DNA from: Drosophila pseudoobscura
Taxonomy: Eukaryota; Arthropoda; Insecta; Diptera; Drosophilidae
Assembly: GCF_009870125.1 (NCBI RefSeq)
Contig: NC_046683.1
Location: forward strand, 58,047,869-58,111,868
Direction of reading: 5' to 3'
Length of the DNA: 64,000 bases
Below the pieces are notes generated by a model. That model was not told the DNA's origin. It saw only the letters and a program-made list of their open reading frames with translations, and ran no database searches. Made by a program: the position numbers and the translations under genes. The first letter of the stretch is position 1. Each line of letters begins with the position of its first letter. Shown here piece by piece: positions 13,325-24,054 of the stretch.

Positions 13325-13650
13325 TAACTGCTTGCCCTGAAATTCTGAAAGCTGGCTGCCCTGTAACTCTAAAACCTCGCATTTGTAGAAATGTGAAAGA
13401 GGTGGCTGCGAGACTGCTAACTACTTGCTATGGAACTCTCAAAGCTGGCTGCCCTGAAACTCTTAAATCTCTCTTTTGTAGAAATATGAAAGAGGTGGCT
13501 GTGAGACTGCTAACTGCTTGCAATGGAACTCTGAAAACTGGCTGCCCTGAAACTCTAAAACCTCGCTTTTGTAGAAATATGAAAGCGGTGGTGGTGAGGC
13601 TGCTAACTGCTTGCTATGGAACTCTGAAAACTGGCTGCTATAAGCACTTA
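13325..13650 (+). repeat. 93-bp tandem repeat (31-codon period), about 3.5 copies
   Basis: The marker GGCTGC recurs at 13354, 13447, 13540 and 13633, exactly 93 bp apart. Copies differ by a few substitutions and no visible indels. One + frame (13393-13674) stays open across the array and encodes a 31-residue unit (MKEVAVRLLTACNGTLK, then TGCPETLKP). It lies in the Clk upstream spacer and has no evident start-codon context or splice signals. Confidence 0.9.
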
Positions 13651-13679
13651 CAGCTGGTTTCTGGGGGCAACTAGTTTAT

Positions 13680-16097
13680 TCCTAAGCCGTCAGCTATTAT
13701 GTAAATACCATTCGCTAGGCAATAAAATATTGAAAGTATTTGCCATTTCATCCATCCCTTACCCACACATTAAACCACTCTACTGACAGTTTATTAAGGA
13801 ATCTAGCAGATTGCCATCCATGTATATTTGTGCACTATAAGGATTTCTATAAATGCAGCCTGGGACTTTGTTGGAAGACAAGATAAAAACATGCCGAGTA
13901 TTTTACTTATACTTGTTTGTAAGAAGATCTGCTCTCCTCCAAATGAATATATATTTGACCCAATAACTGCCACTAATGGTTCTATAATCGAACGCGACGG
14001 AGTTGGCAGTAGTCCACATTCCTCAGCTTAAAGGCAACCCCTTCAATCATCATAATACCCGACACTCTATCGCTGTGTCTCTACCTTTTCGCTCTAAAGC
14101 CAAACCAAAACCAAACGAACCGCACTAATTGCAATACGAGCCATTAAACGAGTCATTGGCAATTATATGCTGTCGGGCTGGGCTCTGGCAACAGTTTGAG
14201 CCACCAGCGGGGTCCGAGGCCAAAGCCAAAGCCAGAGCCACAGCCAGAGCCAACAGCTACTTACGGTTAACCAGCAAAACACTTGGCCAACAGAGAGACG
14301 GGGGGCAGGGCAGGGCAAGGCCGGGCAGGGCAGGGTACTTGGCTTTGATGTGTGGCGAGTATTTAAAATGTTTGTGTGTCCCTTTGGTGTGGACATATGG
14401 GAAATTATGAGCTGCGTTTGGGGTCTAACCGGATTAATTACAGCTCCTGCATGCCGACAAAGAAGCGAATATCTCTCGCTTCCGCTCCCGCTCCCGCACC
14501 CGCTCTCGCTCTATGTTTCTGTATTTGCGTTTGCGTGTGTGTTTCTGTGTGATTTTAAGCTGCTTTGCAATTTTAATTAAAGGCTGATTTTATCCTGGAT
14601 TTATCAACTTTAAATTGGTCCAACTTCGACGTCATTGGCTCGTGTTGTTTGTCGACATCGAAGAAGGTTTCCCTGATATCCCGTGCCATTGGAAAACAAA
14701 GTGCATTTCAGAGGCTTGCAAGAACCTTTGACATTTTGATGGAAACGAACGAAAGTTTTCAAGTTTCTGTTGAGCAAGAAATTGCTTTCCTTTCCTTTAC
14801 TTTCCACGGAAGCCCTGCAGCTGCAAGCCTGGCAATTAAAACGGAATAATTGTGGAATAACTGTGTGCAAGGAAATCATTTTATGCAGGGCAACAGAAAA
14901 ATCCACCTCCGTAAAGTGTATGTGTAAAGACTATGGAAAAAATGCAAAATGAATATGCAAAAAAATGTGTGCAATATGTAAGCGAATGTGTGGCTGATAT
15001 ATAAATAGGGCTCGGTGGGGGTGTGGGTGTGAGTACGGGTGCGAGTGCGATTGCGGGGGCACACGAGGCACAGCCGCGTCATGAGGCAATGTCTATATAC
15101 AGCCAGGCAATTGGCCAGCTGCTGCTGGTGCTGCCACACATCGACAACAGCCATGCAACCACTCCGGCAGTTCGCCACTCAACCCCTCCATCACTTCTGG
15201 CTAGTTCCTGCCCCACCCCGCACCACCGCACCGCACCACACCACACCACACCCCACCCCATTGGCGACTGGTTGTTATGGCATTCGCTGAACGCATTTTG
15301 TAACATGACAAAATAGCGTAGCATACATTTCAGGGGTTGCAACTGTGCAACACGCTGCCCAGCTCTGCCCTACCATGCCAAACCATGGCAGGCCCGTGCA
15401 ACGATTGGGGCACGCCTGGCTGGCAGATTGGCCGCCTGCCTCGGCTCGTGTCGGGTACGGGGCGCCTGCGCAGGCGCGGCTTATTGTGTCTGTGGCATCT
15501 TATGTAATTCTGCCTGCCACAGAGCAGCGGCAGCAGCAGCAGTGGCCGCAGTGGCAGCAGTGGCCGCAGTAGCAGCCGCAGCAGAAGGATGATGCTGCTG
15601 CTGCTGCCACCGAGTGAAACGAGACCCAAAGTGAAAACCAAAGCCGAAACAGAAACTCAACTGCACTTGTTGCTGTCGGTCCGCGTCGTGGAGCAACATT
15701 TACTCGAAAATCGGAAAGAGCGACGGCAACGACTCGGTGGAGAAACTTCCAAGGCGCTACAAAGCGAAGGATATATAATGGATATTTTTTTTTTGAATCC
15801 TTTCAGTTGATCAAAATGTGGCACACTGAGCAAGTGGAAATCAATTGTTGTGCGAACATAACCTGAGCCAAAACTTAGACCCAGACTCCAGCGAATAAAC
15901 ATAATCAGAATAATAAAAAACTATGTGAACCAGAAACTAATTGTCGCATTTGTGTGCAAGTCTTCAATAGAAGTTCGGTTCGGTTTTCCCTCCCCCCTCC
16001 ACCGAATCCCCTTCGCCTCCTCGTTCTGTTCTATTGCCCGCTTCTGGTCGTATTTAAAGATTCGTTCGGTTCAAGGATTATCCAGTAAATACGAAAA
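13680..16097 (+). other. Proximal Clk upstream region and probable 5' UTR
   Basis: There is no coding exon here. It includes short tandem tracts: AAGCCA/GAGCCA at 14220-14255, GGGCAGGGCAGG-type near 14300-14335, CCACACCACA near 15225-15255 and GCAGCA at 15525-15605. A TATA-like GATATATAATGG sits at about 15769-15780. The sequence from about 15,680 to 16,097 looks like leader sequence leading directly into the Clk start codon. Confidence 0.4.
15499..15508 (+). promoter_or_regulatory. Near-consensus VRI/PDP1 box close to Clk
   Basis: CTTATGTAAT matches nine of the ten positions of RTTAYGTAAY and lies about 590 bp before the Clk start codon. This is the position where a direct feedback site would be expected. 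It is not proven. Confidence 0.25.
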
Positions 16098-19000
16098 ATG
16101 GACGACGAGAGCGATGACAAGGATGATACGAAAAGGTAAAAACCCCTACACATTACTCACTCTCACCTACGCACCTACGCTTAGACACACCCACCCACCC
16201 ATTCGAATTCCTACGGATATGGAGTACGGGTAGGCTATATGTATATGTATAAATAGATACTCGTGCAATCTGCAAGTGACAGATGACGAACAAGAGAACA
16301 CGCCACAACTCAGAACAGAACAGTACAGTATGCCCGGGGAAGAAGTGAAATTTATTTATTTCTTGACAATTTTCTTTGAAATTTAGTCACCAAATAAAAG
16401 AATAATTGTCTCTAAAGACCATGGCTGTCGTCCGCTTTCATTTCTGGTCATCCTCCCCACGGATCCCCCCAATCATAGCAAAACAGCAGTTGAGGGCCCA
16501 CTGGGTAATAAGTGTAAGAATAATTTGTAACTCAAGTAGCCAATGCGCCTTCGTACGCTTCTGTGGTAACCCGAGTGCCGATTCAATTTGTGCAGACAAT
16601 AATTACTTTTTCTGTTGGCTATTTACTCGATTGAATAATAACCAAAATATGTGCCGAATCCAGGACACATATCTGATTGCAGTTCTTGTAAATATAACAA
16701 ATTAACAATGGAATATCCACAGAGCGGGGGATCAATAAAAGATGATAGATACAAATAGCTAAAGGCAAGGCTTCCCAAGGACTCATGGGACAACTATGAG
16801 TATATTAAAGTGCGGCTTAATTCAAATTTGATACATAAAAGACTAATGACAAGTAAAGGCTTCTTTGGTCTAGAAAGAACTACCGCCCAACCGACCGATT
16901 GGCGCTGTCAACCGAACCGAACCGAACCGAAAGACAGATGTGAGACTTATATTCTTAAAGAACTAAGCATGCATTCGAAATACAAACAAATAGTGATACT
17001 AATTACGAGCATGATATGTAGTATAGTAAAAGTAAGTAAGTATAAGTGATATAAGTAAGTAGTATAAGTAATTTAATAAGAGTATTAATTTAATAATACC
17101 TTAAAAACAATTATAAACCGAGCATAATACCCTTAAACGGTTCATGCAAGGAACAATTTTATCTACAAAACGGAAGGGACAACGATGTATATTTTCGGCT
17201 GGATCTAAAACGAATCGTGAAGATAGGGGTATCTACGTCACCAGCATCCTTGATCCCCGGTTAACGCCACGCAGAGCAAAAAGTAAAGTCCGATGCTCAA
17301 AAAGAGTGTTCTATTTGTGGTGACAGTGGATGTGTATAACGCCCAGAAGGAAGCGTTTCCGACCCCAAGATATAGAGCTATAGACCTCATTTCGATAGAG
17401 CCATGTCCGTCTTCATGAGCGCCTAGATCTCAGAGACTATAAGAGCTAGGGCTATCAAAATTTGCCACACTTCTACAAGTGTATTTCAAAATTTCGTCCC
17501 GCCCCCACAAAGAACAAATTCAAGATACGAGAAAACTAAAAAACGCAGCATCATAGAGAACAACCGTATCTAGCAAATTGCAGAATCTGGGCCAGATCGG
17601 ATCATTAATATAGCCAAAAGGAACACATGAAATTGTAGTGGCTACGCAACGCCTTCCCAACGCTTACTCACGCCCTCTCTTTCACACACTCTTCGTCATG
17701 CAGTGTTCGCCCCCTGGCGGAGGGAAGCCGTACTGACTGAGTATCGTTCCTGCTACCATGGTATAAATAGGTTCAGAAAACTTTAAATTAGAGTCTAATA
17801 TGACACTAAAGTAATTCTCTCAAGACAACCACCGCATATAGTGTAATAAGGAGCCAACTGGGGGCTGGACTCAGAGTGTAAGATCATCCGTCTTTAATGA
17901 AGAGAGTGTAAAATTTAAATGGCCTAGATGGCTGCGCTGTGGTACTCCAGAAGAGAAGACTCTTTGAGACCTAGCTCGAAGATAGCTAGAAATCAATTTC
18001 AGGAGATTGGGCGGAAGCCCTAAATGGTCAAGACATCACTTTAAAGCTTTACTTTAATCTAATTCTAAAGTTTAGCCTACACCGACTATAATAAATTTGT
18101 TCTTCTTACCCAACGTATTCCAAACCCTGTGTGAAAAGTGTATATAAGTGTGCCAATTATTACAATTTATCAGACATTTAACCTGGGGACTCCAGACTAC
18201 CACCGTACAATATACACAATATACACATAAATGTCCAAACTCAGCTTAAGAACTCCTCAAATCAAATAGACTTCCAGCTGTGTTCCAGCTTCAATTGACT
18301 CCAAAAGTAAACTCAATCTGTATGCCGGGGGGGATATTAACCGCCATGGCATACGAGTACCAACTGTCCAAACAAAGTGCCCGATTAACTGACAATTACA
18401 GAACATTTACCCAGAAAGAAGCCACATGATGACAGACAGGCTATGGCTGAGGCTGAGGCTGAGGCTGAACTCCACACATTAATATTAGCCAGTTTTCGAC
18501 ATGCAAATGTCAATGCCAGAGTGAAAAAAGTTAACTCTAGCGCAACAAATGGAAAGTGACAAAAGGTGCCCCGACCCCTGACCCTTTTTTCCCTTGAATA
18601 CACGTATTCGTATGCATGAGGGGTGATAGCATATGGGCATATATGTCTAATCAACGCCAGACAATGCCTCAATGGGACAGGCACACGTGGGGCACACAGC
18701 GGCCGACTCACCTGAGGGTTGCAAGCCTCACCCCTTGCGGGGATTATTATTAGGAAACACAAGATTATATACTCGTACATTCTAAATGGAGGAGGAGGAG
18801 GATGATGATGATGATGAAATGAGTACCCGCAAATGTTTATCATGGTTTTTTTGTGTAACTCGCAGTTTCCTTTGCAGAAAGTCACGGAATCTGAGCGAGA
18901 AAAAGCGACGGGATCAGTTCAACTCTTTGGTGTGCGATCTGAGCACCCTGATATCCACCTCCGGTCGGAAGATGGACAAGTCGACGGTCCTCAAGTCAAC

Positions 19001-22000
19001 CATATCATTCCTGAGGAATCATAATGGTAGTTCAACTGATTTCAACCAGCATATTGTATTGCCTATTGTATGATGTCGAATGTAACTCCTTTCAAACAGA
19101 GGCCGCGGACCGATCCAAGGTTTTTGAGATACAACAAGACTGGAAGCCCACGTTTCTGAGCAACGACGAGTTCACGCACCTGATGCTGGAGTCCCTCGAT
19201 GGTTTCATGATAGTCTTTAGCAGCTTGGGTGCTATATTCTATGCCTCGGAAAGTATTACCTCACAGCTGGGCTATTTGCCGGTATGTCTTTTGCCCGTAT
19301 GACTATTATTAGCAAATGGGAGAAACTTACCGATTTGAATCTTTCCAGCAAGACCTGTACAGAATGAACATCTACGATCTGGCCTATGAAATGGACCACG
19401 AGGCCCTCATGAACGTCTTCGTCAATCCGCCGCCTGTGATCGAGCCCCGGCAGACGGAAATCAGTGCCAGCAACGAGATATCCTTCTACAGCCATATAAG
19501 GCGCGGCGGGGTCGAGAAGGCGGATACCAACTCCTACGAACTGGTTAAATTTGTGGGTTACTTTCGTAGGTAGACGTGCAGCTGCAAAGGTCTGCATCTA
19601 CTAATTCCACTTACCCCTCCATGTAACAAAAGGTAACGATCCCAACACCTCGGCGGGCTCCCGTTCCGCAAGTCCGAGCGGCAGCCAGTCTGCGCCCGTC
19701 CTGCCGCGCATCTTCCGTGAGAACACCAGCGTGGAGGTTGACAGAAAGCTGGTATTTGTGGGCACGGGCCGCGTCCAGAACCCGCAGCTGATACGCGAGA
19801 TGAGCATAATCGACCCAACCAGCAACGAGTTTACTTCGAAGCACAGCATGGAGTGGAAGTTCCTGTTTCTCGATCACCGCGCGCCCCCAATCATTGGCTA
19901 CATGCCGTTCGAGGTGCTGGGCACCTCCGGATACGATTACTATCACGTCGACGACTTGGACAACATTGTGGCGTGCCACGAAGAGTGTAAGTTGCACATG
20001 TTTTTCACTTTTTCACTTTTTTACTTTTTTGCGCGTGCACCTGCTTCTTCCTTGCATTTTGTGCGCCAAAAATCGATCAGCTTCTTCGAACATGCACCTC
20101 TGTCAAGTTGGCAGCCCTGGACTCGGCCGATGAATCGCAATCCTCACTTAAAACACACTTTAACCATGAAAACTGCTACTGCAGCTTCACTAAAAATCAT
20201 CTGAGCATAGAAAACTATGCTCCTATTCAGTGCGTCTAACAGGAGCGGAAAAATCGTCCAAATAAGATTTCGGTTTCAAACTTTTGGTCTTCCGCGCCAA
20301 TCAGTTTCTGCCAGCAAATAAAAGCGATCTGGCTACGCCAAAATTCAATGGCGGCTGCGACTGGCAGGCTCTTGAACTGTCTCTTGTGATTGGAAAGGTT
20401 GCTAATAATGGTTTCTCATTATGGCAAGGGTCTCTATCTTGCTCTTCAGAGCGAAAAACGGGCCAGGGCATAACTTGTTAACAAATTGCAAAGCTTGAAC
20501 GCTTATATTCCCACAACCAGCTGTCTTTTGTTTTGACTGCGATCGAAGCGATCTGGCAGCACCCAACTGTAACCACGTGTTGAATGCGGCTTAATAAAAA
20601 CAAAAGAATTTAAAACAACGTTAAAAGGATATAAACTTCTAATTGGGCATCTTTTTCTACATTCGAAGTTGATGATTCAAAACTTATACTAAATTCTTTA
20701 CCCTCCTCTCCAGTGCGACAAACGGGCGAGGGAAAATCCTGCTATTACCGCTTCCTTACCAAGGGCCAGCAATGGATATGGCTGCAAACGGACTACTTTG
20801 TAAGCTATCATCAATTCAACACGAAGCCGGACTACGTTGTGTGCACCCACAATGTTGTCAGCTATGCGGAGGTCATCAAGCACACTCAGAAGGAGCGCCA
20901 GCAGGCGAGCAGCAAGGACTGCAAGGCCCAGACCTCGATGGCCAGCAGCAGCAAGCCGGCGACGGCTACGACAACGCTGAGAGACTTGGAGCTGGCCAAT
21001 GAGAATCTGGAGAGTAATCTGCTGGACAATAGCCTATCGAAATTGACCAATGAAACGGCTGCCACCTCACCCGCAGTGGAGTCGTCACCCATGTGGTCAG
21101 CGACGGTGACGGTAGCGGCAGCGGCAGCATCGGGCTCCTGCCAAGCAAATCCTTTAAAAATAGCCAGGCCCGCCTCGAGCTATAGCAACATTAGCTCTAC
21201 GGGTATCTCGCCAAAAGCCAAACGGAAATGTTACTTCTACAATAACAGAGGCAATGACTCGGATTCCACTTCAATGTCTACGGAATCAGGCACCAGCAGA
21301 CAGTCGGGAGCCAGCAGGCACTCCGTGTTGACGCATGCGAGTTCGGTGAGTAGAGCGTGAAGTAAACTTTGATTTCCTTTTACACTGGCCATTGTATCCT
21401 TAGCAAAGTCAACGACAGCGGTCACAGCATCGTGATCACAGTCAAAGTCATAATAATAACCATCACCAGCAGCAGCAGCAACAGCACCAACAGCAGCAGG
21501 CGCAACAACAGCAGCAGCAGCAGCAGCAACAACATCTGCAACACCTCCAGCAACAGCAGCAGCAGATCCAACAGCAGCTGCAACAGAACGTGGGGCCGCC
21601 CAAGCTGGTGCCCATGCTGCCTATCGGACCCGCACAGATCATGGCAGGCAACGCGTTTCCGCAGTCCCCCTATCCTCTGGCCAGCCCCCAGCTGGTGGCG
21701 CCTACTTTTCTGGAACCGCAGCAGTTCCTGGCAGCCATACCCATGCAGCCAGTGATAGGGCCGTTCCCGGTGCCGCCAGTCCCTGTCCTCTCGCCGCTGG
21801 CTGTGCCGAGTCAAGGGCAAGGGCAGCAGGAACTACTGCCCGGAAGTGTGGTGATGACGCCGACGCAAAGTCAGCTGCAGGATCAGCTGCAGCGCAAACA
21901 CGACGAGCTGCAGAAGCTGATAATGCAGCAACAGGACGAGCTGCGGATTGTGTCGGAGCAGCTGCTCCTAGCCCGCTATACGTACTTCCAGCCCGTGGTG

Positions 22001-22951
22001 CAGATGGGACTCTCACCGGGCACCATGGCACCGGGCAACATGACACCGGCCAGCATGACACCGGGAGCTGCGATGCCCAATGCGGCGGGTGGCAACGTTC
22101 AGCAGCGCGCATTCAACTTCTCAAGCACGAATGCTGTGCAGCCGCATTTCAATCAGTATGGATTCGCGCTGAACTCGGAGCAGATGCAGAACCAGCAGGA
22201 CCAACAGATGATGATGCAACAGCAGCAGAACCTTCACAGTCAGCAGCAGCATAATCTCCATCAGCAGCATCAGAATCAGAATCAAATGCAGCAGCAGCAA
22301 CATCTTTTGGAGCAGCAGCAATTGCAGCTGCAACAGCAGCAGCAGAACGAAATGTTGTCGCGCGAGGACATTGAGGACATTGATGCCTTTCTCAATCTGT
22401 CGCCGCTGCAATCGCTCGAGCCTCCAGCTGCACTAAACCCTAGCCACAACAACAACCATTCCAGCTTTAACAATGGCAACGGCAACAGCAGTCAGAACAT
22501 CATCGGCCACAACAACAACAACAGCAACAGCAACAACAACAACAACAACAGCAACTCGACTGCCCCACAGAATCACAACGAAGACTCCTTGTTGTCGTAT
22601 ATGCAGATGGCCACAAGCCCTTCGGTCAACTTCCACATGGGCATCAGTGACGATTCCGAGACGCAGAGTGAAGACAAAATGAGGATGGGCAGCAGCAGTA
22701 GCCATCTGCAGCTGCAGCAGCAACATCTCCTGCAGCAACAGCAACAGCAGCAGCAACAGCAGCAACAACAACAACACCAGCAGCAGCTACCAGAGTCGAG
22801 CAGTTTTTACCATTCGAATCCATTCGTCGCCCACCTACAGAATCAGAATCAATTGCCAAACGACCTGGAAATATTGCCCTTTCAAATGTCGCAAGAGCAA
22901 TCACAGAATCTATTCGATGCATCAAACACAGCCCCTGGCGGAAGTCAATAA
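16098..22951 (+). CDS. Clk: CLOCK, bHLH-PAS circadian transcription factor
   Basis: Seven coding exons: 16098-16135, 18866-19026, 19100-19281, 19349-19565, 19633-19986, 20714-21345 and 21404-22951 (stop TAA). All are GT-AG with matching phases and give 1,043 residues, close to the 1,027 of D. melanogaster. The acidic start ([12 protein letters not shown]) leads into a bHLH domain (residues about 14-70, [15 protein letters not shown]), PAS-A (about 75-150, [16 protein letters not shown]), PAS-B (about 235-345, [17 protein letters not shown]), then a long Gln-rich activation region (about 529-1,043) with several CAG/CAA tracts. CLK pairs with CYCLE on CACGTG E-boxes in clock-cell nuclei and activates per, tim, vri and Pdp1. 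Intron 1 is 2.7 kb; intron 5 (19987-20713) contains a decayed copy of the next exon's start. The gene is tail to tail with Hn. Confidence 0.97.
17190..17770. repeat. Probable transposon-derived fragment in Clk intron 1
   Basis: The segment differs in texture from the flanking intron: less low complexity, more GC, with a stretch around 17420-17480 (ATCTCAGAGACTATAAGAGC) that I recall from dispersed Drosophila repeats. No open frame or terminal repeat is evident. The assignment rests on memory of repeat texture and needs a repeat-library search. Confidence 0.3.
18684..18865 (+). promoter_or_regulatory. Candidate alternative Clk promoter/first exon: E-box, TATA-like site and in-frame acidic start
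   Basis: A perfect E-box CACGTG sits at 18684-18689 and a TATA-like TTATATAC near 18764-18771. The frame leading into bHLH exon 2 is open from an ATG at 18786 (acidic run [11 protein letters not shown]) with a second ATG at 18819. Transcripts that start here or retain the intron would skip the normal first exon yet still have an acidic N-terminus ahead of the bHLH. Confidence 0.3.
20442..20482 (+). repeat. Decayed duplicate of the 5' end of Clk exon 6, inside intron 5
   Basis: The segment aligns to the acceptor and start of the real exon at 20706-20741, with about 28 of 36 bases identical, including CTCT, CAG and AAACGGGC. Its best reading (RKTGQGITC) mirrors the real exon (RQTGEGKSC) and is followed at once by a stop. 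If spliced in at its own acceptor, the junction codon would be TAG. Confidence 0.5.
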
Positions 22952-22987
22952 CACATGTGGAACCCTAGTTCGTAAGCTCCTATAAGT

Positions 22988-22988
<1 letters not shown>

Positions 22989-23020
<32 letters not shown>
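22989..23020 (+). repeat. Homopolymer of 32 C residues
   Basis: An uninterrupted C run 38 bp after the Clk stop codon. It is either a true, unstable mononucleotide repeat or an assembly-length artefact. The length shown should not be trusted. Confidence 0.9.
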
Positions 23021-23919
23021 ATCCCCTATACGAGTATCTTGTGCATCTGTGTATTAACTAGCTGTCTCTCTATTGAACTTTCTCGTGGAACTCCTTTTGG
23101 GACTAGTTGTAGATCTCAACAGACTAGGCATTGTTCTAGAGATGGATTTGGACTACATTGTGTGTGTGTGTTTGTATGTATGTATGCACGAATAGTAACG
23201 TTCTCAAAATATGTATCCATAAGTAAATTTTTTTGCTAGCAAGTAGGAAGAAGTGCCCATCGTTTCCATAAGCCACCATTATCCAGTAAGTGCCATTGTG
23301 GCGCAAACAGGGATCTCTGATATTTAATCGAACCTTAAACCCTAAAACGTACACCTAAATTATTGTAGATAACGATTTAAGCATTGCTAATCCAATTTTA
23401 TATCATTTCCAAGACTGGGCTTCCCTACTGAAGTCAATTTATTGTTTAAGATGCGATATAGATAATAGATAGATATCTAAAAACTCAGGTTGAGACTGCA
23501 ACTGACATTTATTCTGCTGTGAGCATATTCCGATAAGTTCTCCTCATGCCAGAGCTTTTCCAACAATTGAAATATACCTATGTACATATAGAAAATGTTG
23601 AACAACATATTAGATACAATTCTGTTGGAAAAGCTTGTCCGAATATGTTTCGATCTTCAGCTTTGAACTTCCACACGCAGCCAAACCTTGTAACTTATCT
23701 TAAACTCAACTACAACTACCTTAATAACTCTAGTTAATTAGTTAACTCTGTGTTTAAGCTCTGTACATACCTATAGGACAAGTCGGAGGAACTTGCTTAA
23801 GCCTGTATATACGACGATGATAATCGATGGTGATCTAGAACTAATTTGTATATAACTAGATGTTTCTATGTTCCCCACGAGAGCAGTGTGAAAAAGCTAA
23901 TCAAATCAAACGACAGCAT

Positions 23920-23925
23920 AATAAA
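23920..23925 (+). terminator. Clk polyadenylation signal (AATAAA)
   Basis: A canonical hexamer on +. Cleavage would be expected at about 23,935-23,950, next to the Hn signal on the opposite strand. Confidence 0.6.
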
Positions 23926-23957
23926 AGTCCAGAAAACGGATACACTTTTCGTAATTA

Positions 23958-23963
23958 TTTATT
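23958..23963 (-). terminator. Hn polyadenylation signal (AATAAA on minus)
   Basis: TTTATT on + reads AATAAA on -, about 92 bp after the Hn stop. Cleavage would be expected near 23,935-23,945, at the same place as the Clk end. Confidence 0.6.
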
Positions 23964-24054
23964 TAGCATATACAAATATACATAAAAATCCTAAAGATCT
24001 ATAGATAGAGAGAGTATAGTATAGTAGAGTATATAGTATAAAATAGAATGGAAT

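Larger units (their letters stand above)
22952..23940 (+). other. Clk 3' UTR
   Basis: About 970 bp of noncoding sequence between the Clk stop and an AATAAA at 23920-23925. It holds a 32-base C run and two bantam seed matches: GATCTCA at 23112-23118 (seven-base match with A1) and GATCTC at 23312-23317. Clk is a reported bantam target in D. melanogaster. Confidence 0.65.

Noticed and set aside
20080-20205. Possible C/D-box snoRNA in Clk intron 5 (GATGA near 20130, CTGA at 20201)
   Set aside because: The C box does not match the consensus well and there is no terminal stem bringing the boxes together.
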